Positions 53,885-61,750 of a stretch of DNA of 64,000 nucleotides are shown piece after piece. The DNA comes from an uncultured Rhodocyclaceae bacterium (GTDB taxonomy: Bacteria; Pseudomonadota; Gammaproteobacteria; Burkholderiales; Rhodocyclaceae). The notes beneath the pieces were generated by a model that saw only the letters and a program-made list of their open reading frames with translations, made no database searches and was not told where the DNA came from. The stretch lies in NCBI GenBank assembly GCA_907163225.1, contig OU015322.1, positions 2,395,001 through 2,459,000 on the forward strand, given 5' to 3'. Both the position numbers and the translations under genes were made by a program. Position 1 is the stretch's first letter. Each line of letters starts with the position of its first letter.

Positions 53885-54142
53885 CCGGCATCGACCGAAC
53901 GCGAATTCCGGCGCCACCTTGACTGAGGCATCTTGGTGCAGGATTTTGCTCGCGTCCACTTTTGCGGCTGCGGCCATTATTTCATCGTTGCCTACTCTTG
54001 CAAGGTAAGCGACATCTGCTCCGCCTGGTGCCGACAAGTGGACCACCGCTCTTGGAGGCAGTGGATGGAGCGGACGGAGGATGGCAGCGACCTCTTGGTG
54101 CAGCCATTGCCGGTGTTTGAATTCGATCAACGGATTGCGTAG
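53885..54142 (+). mobile_element. Decayed IS91-family (Y2) transposase fragment
   Basis: In one plus frame the DNA reads TEREFRRHLD, stop, GILVQDFARVHFCGCGHYF, then IVAYSCK and an ICSAW remnant. IS91/ISCR transposases start with a very similar zinc-binding block (EFRRHLDCGILAHGFARV, then CGDCGHDFLVAFSCKGRGVCPSC). Here the Cys codon TGC has become TGA at 53924 and a later Cys is Trp. Only the N-terminal zinc region survives. The rest of the gap 53652-54409 holds nothing I can name except a dispersed element copy. Confidence 0.6.
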
Positions 54143-54275
54143 TAGTCGAGCAAAATTAAAGTGATTGAAGTCGCCTAACAAGTGCGCTAGCCCAATTCCT
54201 GAGAGTGCCAAACAATTGGCGTATTTTTGGTGTTGGGTTTTGACGGGGCGCGGGTTTTGGTAAGGGTTTGGGAGG

Positions 54276-54302
54276 TTTTGGCGGAAATTCCCGGTTGACG
54301 AT
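54276..54302 (+). repeat. Dispersed element, copy 7 (variant)
   Basis: TTTTGGCGGAAATTCCC followed by GGTTGACGA. The T-tract is interrupted and the last bases diverge. It lies about 110 nt upstream of the TIR gene. Confidence 0.55.
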
Positions 54303-54409
54303 AAGCTGCATCAGTATGGATACTTGCGGAATGACGGTTGAATTTCTAATCTTCTACCAGACTGTACCAACGACAAGCGGCTTTCACTATAAACAGATGG
54401 TGAGGACAA

Positions 54410-55690
54410 ATGCCCTACGACTTCTTCTTCAGCTATCGCCGCGCCGATTTCGGGGCGCAGATGAAGGAATTCTTCATCGACCTGTCGGAGGAGGTGCGCA
54501 AGCTGCGCGGTCTGGACAGGCATGAGAACATTGCCTTCTTCGACCAGGAAAACATTGAGACCGGCGACAATTGGGATGCCGCGCTGCTCAATGCTCTGCA
54601 GCAGAGTAAGGTGCTGGTTCCGTTGTATTCACCGGCTTACTTCAAGAGTGAATACTGCGGCAAGGAGTGGCAAAGTTTCCATCTGCGCCGCCTGGCTCAC
54701 GCCAAGCAGCATGGGGGGAGCGAGCCGGCGGTGATCCGGCCGGTGATCTGGATCCCCATCCGCAAAGACAACAAGCTCACCTTGCCGGGAAACGTCAGTG
54801 ATGCGGTGAAACGTGTTCAGTTCACCTGGAAGGAGGAGGATTTGGCCATCAACCAGAAGGGTCTGGAGCAGATGGTGCGTATCAAGGTCAATAACACTCA
54901 GCAGTACTGGAACTTTGTGCGCGATTTCGCCGAAGAGCTCAAGGATGTGATCGAGCAGATCGACCTGCAGCCCCTGGATCAGGTGCCCGCCCTGGCGGAC
55001 ATTCCTTCCGCCTTCAATGTGGCCATGCCAGTTGGCGGGCCGGCGCCGGTGGGGAAGCAGGGTTTCCGCAGGCACGTGCGCTTTATTTTCGCTGCCTTGG
55101 ACCCGGTGCATCTCGGTGCCGGCCGTAACCCGACGCCCTATCAGGATGAAGGCGGCGCAGACTGGAAGCCTTTCTACCCGGACCATCAGCGCCGCATCGG
55201 GCCGATGGCCACTCATATCGTTTCCGACACTGACATCGACTTCGACTGCGACCAGATCGAATTGAGCAAGGATCTGGCCGGTGCCGTACGCGCGGCGCTC
55301 AAGGAGGGCAAGCCGGTGGTGGTCTTCGTTGACCGCTGGTCCCTGTACTCCAGTCCCGAGTTCCAAGACATCTTCCGTGAGTTCGACGGCCAGAACTTCA
55401 ATAACTGCGCAGTGCTGCTGCCTTGGAATCCAGGTGATCCGGAACTGGCGGCCAACAAGCAGAATATTGATCAGGTAGTCGCAGACGTGCTCCGTTTCCG
55501 TTCCCAGTACGCTCCATCGTCGCCCTACTATTGCAAGGATGTGGGTTCGGAGGAAGAGCTGCGTCAGACCCTGCGCGCGGTACTCAATCAGATCCAGGCT
55601 GAAATGCGCCGCGTCGCCCCTGTACGGCGCAATGTGGGGAGCGGTATTGCCCGACCACTGATCAGTGGGCCCGGAGGAGTGATGCCATGA
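54410..55690 (+). CDS. TIR-domain protein with FxsC-like C-terminal domain
   Basis: 426 residues. The TIR domain spans residues 1-150: FFFSYRRAD (box 1), then FKSEYCGKEWQSF with Glu86 at the position of the catalytic glutamate of NAD-cleaving TIR domains. A second domain at about residues 215-400 (HVRFIFAALDPVHLG, VVVFVDRWSLYSSPEFQDI) matches my recollection of the TIR-like FxsC protein of FxSxx-COOH systems. No signal peptide or membrane helix. The ATG follows GAGGA. It overlaps the next gene by 4 bp (ATGA). It is probably the nucleotide-modifying effector or signal arm of a two-gene conflict system. Confidence 0.82.
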   Translation: MPYDFFFSYRRADFGAQMKEFFIDLSEEVRKLRGLDRHENIAFFDQENIETGDNWDAALLNALQQSKVLVPLYSPAYFKSEYCGKEWQSFHLRRLAHAKQHGGSEPAVIRPVIWIPIRKDNKLTLPGNVSDAVKRVQFTWKEEDLAINQKGLEQMVRIKVNNTQQYWNFVRDFAEELKDVIEQIDLQPLDQVPALADIPSAFNVAMPVGGPAPVGKQGFRRHVRFIFAALDPVHLGAGRNPTPYQDEGGADWKPFYPDHQRRIGPMATHIVSDTDIDFDCDQIELSKDLAGAVRAALKEGKPVVVFVDRWSLYSSPEFQDIFREFDGQNFNNCAVLLPWNPGDPELAANKQNIDQVVADVLRFRSQYAPSSPYYCKDVGSEEELRQTLRAVLNQIQAEMRRVAPVRRNVGSGIARPLISGPGGVMP

Positions 55691-58272
55691 GCTCGGCACG
55701 CGGCGGACGCATCATTACATTTTATTCTTACAAGGGCGGCACCGGCCGTTCCATGGCGCTGTCTAATTTAGCTTGGGTGCTGGCCGCCAACCGCAAGCGG
55801 GTACTGTTGATGGACTGGGATCTAGAAGCGCCCGGACTGCACCGCTACTTTCATCCGTTCCTGGCTGACAAGGAATTGACCACCTCGCGCGGTCTAGTGG
55901 ATCTGCTGGCCGACTATGCAGACCTGGCCATCCAGCCGCCAGTCGAAGGGGAGGAAGACGACTGGTACCGGGAACTCACCGATCTCACACCCTACCTGCT
56001 GGGAATCAACTTTCCCGACTTTCCCGAGGGTGGACGTATTGACCTACTGCCCGCCGGCCGCCAAGGCGCTGGTTATGCTGACAAGCTGCATGCCTTCGAT
56101 TGGGATACTTTTTATGAACGCCTCGGCGGCGGCACGTACTTGGAAGCCGTCAAGGCGCGCCTGCGCGAAACCTACGACTACGTACTAATCGACAGCCGCA
56201 CCGGGGTCAGCGATACTGCCGGTATCTGCACGGTTCAGATGCCAGACGTGCTGGTCACCATGTTCACCTACAACAACCAGAGCATACGCGGCGCACTGGC
56301 GGTAGCACAGTCGGCCGCCGATACGCGCAGGCGCCTGTATGGTCAGTTCTCGCATGAGACCTTTCGCGTCTTTCCCGTCCCCTCGCGCGCCGACCCGTTC
56401 GAAGTGCGCAAGCTTCAACTGCGTCAGGCGTATGCGCGCCGGTTGTTTGCCCCGCTGCTGGATCACATGCCGGAACGCGAACACAATGGATACTGGAGCG
56501 CCGTGGAGGTGCCCTACAACGCCTTTCTGAACTACGAGGAAGTGCTGTCACCACTGATTTTCAACCCCGAGGACCCCAAGCTGCCCATGGCGTCGGTGTT
56601 GCGTTTGGCCCGGGAGGTCACCGACGGCGACGTGACCCGCTATGACTTGCCCTTGTCGCCGGAGCAGAAGCAAAAACTGCTACAGGCCTATGAGCAGGTC
56701 GATGATCAATCGGCCAGTCCCGAGGTAACGGCCGCCCAGGCGACAACGGTAACCGAAAGCCCGGCCGATGCCCTGATACGTGGCGCAGATGCCCTGCTCG
56801 GCCAGTTCAGCCAGACTGAACTCGACTTGGCTGGCCGCCTGCTGCTGCGCCTGGTACGCTTGCCGCGCGGCCAAGAACCGTCCGGTCTTAAGCGACTGCT
56901 GGTGCCGATAGATACCCTCCCCGACGATGAACGCTCGATCATGGATCGATTCGTCCAAGCGCGTGTTTTGCGCCTGACCCAACTTCAGGAAAACACGTCA
57001 GTGGAGGTCGCCGACGAGGCTCTGCTGGCACGCTGGCGACAGCTTATCGCCTGGGCCGAGACGGATAAAGTGTTCCTGGAACAGCGGTACTGGATACAGG
57101 CCGCCTGGGAGCAGTGGCGGCACGCCGGCCAGCCGGAAAAACTATTGCTAGCCGATCCGCTGCTGGCGCATGCCACTCGGTTGCTGTACACCCATGCGCC
57201 GCAACTGACCACGGATGAAATCGAATTCATACGGGCCAGCGGAGACTACCGCGCCAAAGAGGAGGCCCGGGAAGCTAGTCTCGCAAGCGTCCCGCCCCCG
57301 CCCCCGTCCGCGTCGGCTCCCGCCGCATCGCTGCGACGCGTAGTTCTGCCCGGCTGGATCTATGCTGTTCTCGGCCCGCTGGCCGTGCTTCTGGTCATCC
57401 TGTTTGTTACATCGAGTTCCATGTGGGGCAAGAAGAACATATCTCAAAGTGAGCCGCCCGTTTTGGTAGCGGCCACCGCGCCATCGTCCGCTCCGACAAC
57501 CGGTCAGTGGCCACCACCTCAATCCCAGACGACTGCCAACGAGGCAGCCATTGGGTTCAACATCGCAGGGCAACAAAGCCTGCTGGCCGGCCGACTGGAC
57601 GAGGCCATTGGCAATTTTTCTACAGCCCTGAAACTGCGACCTGACTTCGCTGAAGCGCTGTTCAACCGCACCATCGCCTATCAGCTCATGAAGGAGAACG
57701 ACAAGGCCATCGCCGACTTGGTCGCCGGCCTTAAGCTGCGTCCGGATCAGATCGACGCGCAACTGGAGTTGGCAAGGTTGCTGGCGGAGAGCAAGGACAG
57801 TCAGGCCGCTATCAATCAGTATCAGATCGCCCTGGCAATGAACCTGACCCCCGAACAGCGCCAGGAGGCCGAGAGGTCGCTGGAACGACTCAACCCTACG
57901 CCAGACCTGCCCCAGGTCTACTTGCATATCAACAATCGAGGCGATTACGCCTTTGCCGAACGTTTGAGCACTGAACTTAAGTCCGCAGGCTCCCAAGTCA
58001 AGGGAATTCAGGTGCTGGCCCAGTCCACCACAGCCGATGTGCGCTATGCCAATCTCTCAGACGAACGCTTGGCCCGACGTTTGCAAGTCACGGTTCAGAC
58101 GGCCCTGACCAATGCCAACTATCCAACTCGGGTCGGATTGCTGTACATCGGCAACAAATATCAGAGCGTACCCCGAGGCCGAATAGAAATTTGGCTGCCG
58201 CCCCTGACGCAAATGAAGCAAAGCGGCGATACGACAAAGATTTACCAGGATTCAGCGAAGCGCGCCCAATAA
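55687..58272 (+). CDS. KGGVGR-type ATPase fused to nSTAND1-like arm, membrane helix, TPRs and LytR_C-like tail
   Basis: 861 residues. The N-terminus is a ParA/MinD-like (SIMIBI) ATPase with the variant P-loop YSYKGGTGRSMA (residues 13-24) and MDWDLEAPGLHRYFHPF. Residues about 365-520 instead resemble the winged-helix and helical arm that ends nSTAND1 ATPases (VEVADEALLARWRQLIAWAE near 440, then LTTDEIEFIRASGDYRA). A Pro/Ala linker leads to one membrane helix (557-578). After that come TPRs (EAIGNFSTALKLRPDFAEAL and a second unit) and a C-terminal domain (VYLHINNRGDYAFAERLSTEL) like LytR_C-type tails in conflict proteins. A GGAGGAG site and ATGA overlap couple it to the TIR gene. Confidence 0.8.
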   Translation: MSSARGGRIITFYSYKGGTGRSMALSNLAWVLAANRKRVLLMDWDLEAPGLHRYFHPFLADKELTTSRGLVDLLADYADLAIQPPVEGEEDDWYRELTDLTPYLLGINFPDFPEGGRIDLLPAGRQGAGYADKLHAFDWDTFYERLGGGTYLEAVKARLRETYDYVLIDSRTGVSDTAGICTVQMPDVLVTMFTYNNQSIRGALAVAQSAADTRRRLYGQFSHETFRVFPVPSRADPFEVRKLQLRQAYARRLFAPLLDHMPEREHNGYWSAVEVPYNAFLNYEEVLSPLIFNPEDPKLPMASVLRLAREVTDGDVTRYDLPLSPEQKQKLLQAYEQVDDQSASPEVTAAQATTVTESPADALIRGADALLGQFSQTELDLAGRLLLRLVRLPRGQEPSGLKRLLVPIDTLPDDERSIMDRFVQARVLRLTQLQENTSVEVADEALLARWRQLIAWAETDKVFLEQRYWIQAAWEQWRHAGQPEKLLLADPLLAHATRLLYTHAPQLTTDEIEFIRASGDYRAKEEAREASLASVPPPPPSASAPAASLRRVVLPGWIYAVLGPLAVLLVILFVTSSSMWGKKNISQSEPPVLVAATAPSSAPTTGQWPPPQSQTTANEAAIGFNIAGQQSLLAGRLDEAIGNFSTALKLRPDFAEALFNRTIAYQLMKENDKAIADLVAGLKLRPDQIDAQLELARLLAESKDSQAAINQYQIALAMNLTPEQRQEAERSLERLNPTPDLPQVYLHINNRGDYAFAERLSTELKSAGSQVKGIQVLAQSTTADVRYANLSDERLARRLQVTVQTALTNANYPTRVGLLYIGNKYQSVPRGRIEIWLPPLTQMKQSGDTTKIYQDSAKRAQ

Positions 58273-58293
58273 AGTAAGAGACAACCTCCACAG

Positions 58294-58757
58294 CATCTGG
58301 GCGATCACGATGAAGAACAAGTACGACGCCAACGAGCGCAGCCGGAAGCTAAAGTACCACATCTAGACGTCCGGCCATTCGCTGCACGCCCAGGAAATGG
58401 ACTTCAACGATATTCGTACGACGCTGCAGGCGCTGATCGCCATCTACGACAACTGCAACTCGCTGCACACCAACGCCTACGACGAAGCGATCACGACGCC
58501 GACCGAGGAGCCCGTGCGCCGCGCCATGGCCATCCAGCTGATCATCAACCGCGAGTGGGTCGTTGCCAAGAACGAGAGCCCGAATCAGGGCGCCTTCGTC
58601 ATCGACGAACTGACCGATCTGGTCGAAGAAGCCGTGATGAAGGAATTTGAAGCTATTGCCTCGTGAGGCGGCGTGCTCGGCGGCCATGCGTTGCTCGCTC
58701 GGCCAGATCAGCTCAGCGCTGTATGAAGTCGGTGGCCAGTACCGGCGTAGCATGTAA
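58294..58757 (+). pseudogene. Broken duplicate of the icmF 3' end
   Basis: Homologous to icmF from about 52894 onward, roughly 90 percent identical by eye. One CAG codon is TAG (58364-58366 region). A CGC is TGA near 58664. About 300 bp of icmF (about 53286-53585) are missing before the final [13 protein letters not shown]-stop, which is restored at 58755-58757. An 89-codon remnant (58397-58666) is open but is not a gene. Together with intact icmF it brackets the TIR/KGGVGR operon. Confidence 0.93.
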
Positions 58758-58813
58758 AAACGTCAGCTGTGCTCCCTCCCGAATGCCCAGGTGGCGTATT
58801 GCCCGCGATTCCT

Positions 58814-58880
58814 TTGGCATTGCGTCTGCATCTTGGCTAACATGATGCGAACTCGACCCCGAGCCAGTCGCGTTCGCATC
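58814..58880 (+). promoter_or_regulatory. Promoter and inverted repeat before the TIR-NB-ARC operon
   Basis: TTGGCA (58814-58819), 18-nt spacer, TAACAT (58838-58843). Directly after the -10 starts an inverted repeat: GATGCGAAC (58844-58852) and GTTCGCATC (58872-58880). Inner arms CGAC/GTCG give a 13-bp paired stem with one mismatch and a 9-nt loop. It ends 6 nt before AGGAGGG and covers the expected start site. It could be a repressor operator or a 5' mRNA hairpin. Confidence 0.6.
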
Positions 58881-58896
58881 AAACCAGGAGGGAAGC

Positions 58897-61740
58897 ATGA
58901 ACGAATCCGCGGTATCGCTTTCCCCGGCGTCGGCGGAATTCGACTATTTTCTCAGCTATCGCCGTAGCGACACTCCCCGTATTCAACCTTTGCTTGATGC
59001 GTTGACCAAGCTTGGCTTGCGCGTCTGGCGAGATACTGCCGAAATCGAGGATTTTTCCTCCATTCAGCGCGCCATCGACCACGGCTTGGCCCGCTCGAAA
59101 ACGATGCTGGTCTGGTACTCGGCGGCCTACCCGAAATCCCGCGCCTGCCAGTGGGAGCTGACGGCAGCCTACATCGCAGCCCAGGCCGAGGGCGATCCCC
59201 GGCGGCGCATACTGGTTATCAATCCGGAGGCAGCGAGCAGCCACATCCACCTGCCGGAACTTTTGGACCAGCAATACCTGCTGGCGCCAGCCGCCGACGA
59301 TCCCGCCACCGTTACTGCGGCGGCGCGTCGTATCAGCGAGGCGCTGGCCGCGGTCAACGGGCCACTGGGCGCCATTCGGGCGCTGCAGATGCCGCGCTGG
59401 CTGCCGGCACCGGCCACCGGCTCCAGCCGCTTTGTTGGCCGGCTAGCCGAAATGTGGCGCATCCACGGCCAGTTGTTGGCCGGCGAGGCTGCCATGCTCA
59501 CCGGCAGCGGCGGCAAGCCCGGGCTGGTGCAAGTCCGGGGCTCGGGCGGTATTGGTAAAAGCCTGCTGGCCGAAGAATATGCGCTGCGTTTCGGCGCCGC
59601 CTACCCGGGTGGCGTCTTCTGGCTGCGTGCGTTCGGGCACGCCGACGGTGGCGTGGAACTGAACCCCGAGCAAAGGGCCGCCAGCCGCGATACCCAGCTT
59701 CGCGACTTTGCCCAGTATCTCGGGCTCGATGTGCGGGGACTGGAGGCCGCCGCGGTGAACGGCCGGCTGCACGCCTTTTTCGCAGAACAGGGCCAGCCGT
59801 TCCTGTGGGTGGTGGACGACTTTCCCTCGACGCCGGGGCCGGAAGGCCTCAAGCCTTGGCTCGCGCCGCACGCTCTCGGCCGCAGTCTGGTGACGACCCG
59901 CGCTCGCCGCCTGGACGCCGTCGCCCACATCGAGCTGCCGCAGCTCGACGCCGACGAGGCCTTTGATCTGCTCACCCGCGCCGGTCAAGCCGAGGCTCTG
60001 CCGCCCAATGGGCCGGAGGAGGAAGCTGCCGCCCGCGAAATTTGCCGACAACTCGGCTATCACGCGCTGGCCATCGACGTCGCGGCCGGCCTGGTTCGAC
60101 GCCGGGGCTACCAACCCTTCCTCGACGGCCTCGGACGCACCGAAAAGGACATCCTCGACCTCGCCGCCGAACTCGGCGAAGACCTGCCCAACGGCCACCA
60201 ACGCAACATCGCCGCCACCTTCCTGAGCAGTATTGAACTGCTGGACGCGGCGGGCCTCGACATCCTGCGCCTCGCTGCCCAACTGGCCGCTGCGCCCATC
60301 CCTCGGCAACTGCTGGCTGACTGTTTCGCCGCTGCTGACGGGCTCGATCAAGGCGAAGCCGACGACCGCACTGACCTCGCCATCGACCAGGTCTTGAAGC
60401 ATTCCCTGGCCGAAGAAACGGCACCTGGCACCGTCACAATCCACACCCTGATTGCCCGCACCCTGCGTTTCAGGGAGTCGGACAAGGCGCGGGTGTCAGC
60501 GTTGCGGCATGCGGCCAATGTCGCGCTGAACGAAAAATTGCCGGCGGTGGCCGACATTCGCCGCCACGGCGAGCTGGAACAATGGGTCGTGCACGCGCGG
60601 TCGATGACTGCCGTTGTGGACGACGAGCAGACGGCAATCCTGCTGGGCTGGGTGGCTCGCCATGATCTTGAACGAGCCGATTTTAGGGTGGCTGGTGACG
60701 GATTTGGGCGGCAGTTTGAAGAGCGTCGTCGCCTGCTGGGGGCGGAACATCCGGCTACGCTGACGTCGATGAACAACCTGGCCAGCACGCTCTGGGCTCA
60801 GGGCGATCTGGCCGGCGCCCGGGAACTTGAAGAGAAGGTGCGCGACGCGCGCTCTCGCCTGCTGGGGGCGGAACATCCGGATACGCTGACGTCGATGAAC
60901 AACCTGGCTAGCACGCTCTGGGCTCAGGGCGATCTGGCCGGCGCCCGGGAACTTGAAGAGAAGGTGCGCGACGCGCGTTCTCGCCTGCTGGGGGCGGAAC
61001 ATCCGGATACGCTGACGTCGATGAACAACCTGGCCGGCACGCTCCGGGCTCAGGGCGATTTGGCCGGCGCCCGGGAGCTTGAGGAGAAGGTGCGCGACGC
61101 GCGCTCTCGCCTGCTGGGGGCGGAACATCCGGATACGCTGACGTCGATGAACAACCTGGCCGGCACGCTCCGGGCTCAGGGCGATTTGGCCGGCGCCCGG
61201 GAACTTGAGGAGAAGGTGCGCGACGCGCGCTCTCGCCTGCTGGGGGCGGAACATCCGGCTACGCTGACGTCGATGGGCAACCTGGCCAGCACGCTCTGGG
61301 CTCAGGGCGATCTGACTGGCGCCCGGGAACTTCAGGAGATGGTACTCGACGCGCATCATCGCCTGCTGGGGGTGGAACATCCAGATACGCTGACTTCGAT
61401 GAACAATCTGGCCAGCACGCTCCGGGCTCAGGGCGATTTGGCCGGTGCCCGGGAGCTTCAGGAGAGGGGGCTCGAAGCGCGTCGTCGCCTGCTGGGCGCG
61501 GAGCATCCGGAGACCTCGATAATTGCTTGGAATTACCTGCTTAGTCTGCATCAGTCTGCTAGCACTGAAGCGTGCCTTGATATCTTCCGGCGCGACTTGG
61601 CCTGGTTGCTGTCGTGCGATGAGGAGACTCTCGGTGCCGACCAGCGCAGCATCGCCGGCAAGTTGCGGGAAATGCAGGCGAGCGGGGATCTGGGTGACGA
61701 TGCTTCGCTTGACGGGCCGATAGACAAAATGGATGCATGA
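58897..61740 (+). CDS. TIR-NB-ARC-TPR protein (NLR-like STAND ATPase)
   Basis: 947 residues. TIR at about residues 14-150: DYFLSYRRSD, then SRACQWEL with Glu87 at the catalytic position. NB-ARC core: P-loop RGSGGIGKSLL (about 215), hhhh-Asp-Asp Walker B FLWVVDDFP (about 302), TTRAR, and a GYHALAI motif in the place of GLPLA. Residues about 613-870 are six near-identical 42-residue TPRs plus a partial seventh (consensus LLGAEHPDTLTSMNNLA). By analogy with STAND sensors the TPRs would detect a ligand and TIR would act after ATP-driven assembly. A strong AGGAGGG ribosome site precedes the ATG. Confidence 0.88.
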   Translation: MNESAVSLSPASAEFDYFLSYRRSDTPRIQPLLDALTKLGLRVWRDTAEIEDFSSIQRAIDHGLARSKTMLVWYSAAYPKSRACQWELTAAYIAAQAEGDPRRRILVINPEAASSHIHLPELLDQQYLLAPAADDPATVTAAARRISEALAAVNGPLGAIRALQMPRWLPAPATGSSRFVGRLAEMWRIHGQLLAGEAAMLTGSGGKPGLVQVRGSGGIGKSLLAEEYALRFGAAYPGGVFWLRAFGHADGGVELNPEQRAASRDTQLRDFAQYLGLDVRGLEAAAVNGRLHAFFAEQGQPFLWVVDDFPSTPGPEGLKPWLAPHALGRSLVTTRARRLDAVAHIELPQLDADEAFDLLTRAGQAEALPPNGPEEEAAAREICRQLGYHALAIDVAAGLVRRRGYQPFLDGLGRTEKDILDLAAELGEDLPNGHQRNIAATFLSSIELLDAAGLDILRLAAQLAAAPIPRQLLADCFAAADGLDQGEADDRTDLAIDQVLKHSLAEETAPGTVTIHTLIARTLRFRESDKARVSALRHAANVALNEKLPAVADIRRHGELEQWVVHARSMTAVVDDEQTAILLGWVARHDLERADFRVAGDGFGRQFEERRRLLGAEHPATLTSMNNLASTLWAQGDLAGARELEEKVRDARSRLLGAEHPDTLTSMNNLASTLWAQGDLAGARELEEKVRDARSRLLGAEHPDTLTSMNNLAGTLRAQGDLAGARELEEKVRDARSRLLGAEHPDTLTSMNNLAGTLRAQGDLAGARELEEKVRDARSRLLGAEHPATLTSMGNLASTLWAQGDLTGARELQEMVLDAHHRLLGVEHPDTLTSMNNLASTLRAQGDLAGARELQERGLEARRRLLGAEHPETSIIAWNYLLSLHQSASTEACLDIFRRDLAWLLSCDEETLGADQRSIAGKLREMQASGDLGDDASLDGPIDKMDA
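60733..61510 (+). repeat. 126-bp tandem repeat encoding TPRs
   Basis: Six full 126-bp units and part of a seventh start at 60733, 60859, 60985, 61111, 61237, 61363 and 61489. Units 2-4 differ at very few bases, including silent positions, which indicates recent duplication or gene conversion. The frame is kept, since 126 is divisible by 3. Confidence 0.93.
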
Positions 61741-61750
61741 AAGGAACGAG

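Noticed and set aside
53828-54211. 127-codon minus-strand frame as a gene
   Set aside because: Antisense to the IS91-type relic and without motifs of its own.
58397-58666. 89-codon frame as an independent gene
   Set aside because: An internal piece of the broken icmF duplicate between its nonsense codons.
60733-61510. Regular repeats that might suggest a CRISPR array
   Set aside because: Contiguous in-frame 126-bp units coding for TPRs, with no short repeats separated by unique spacers.
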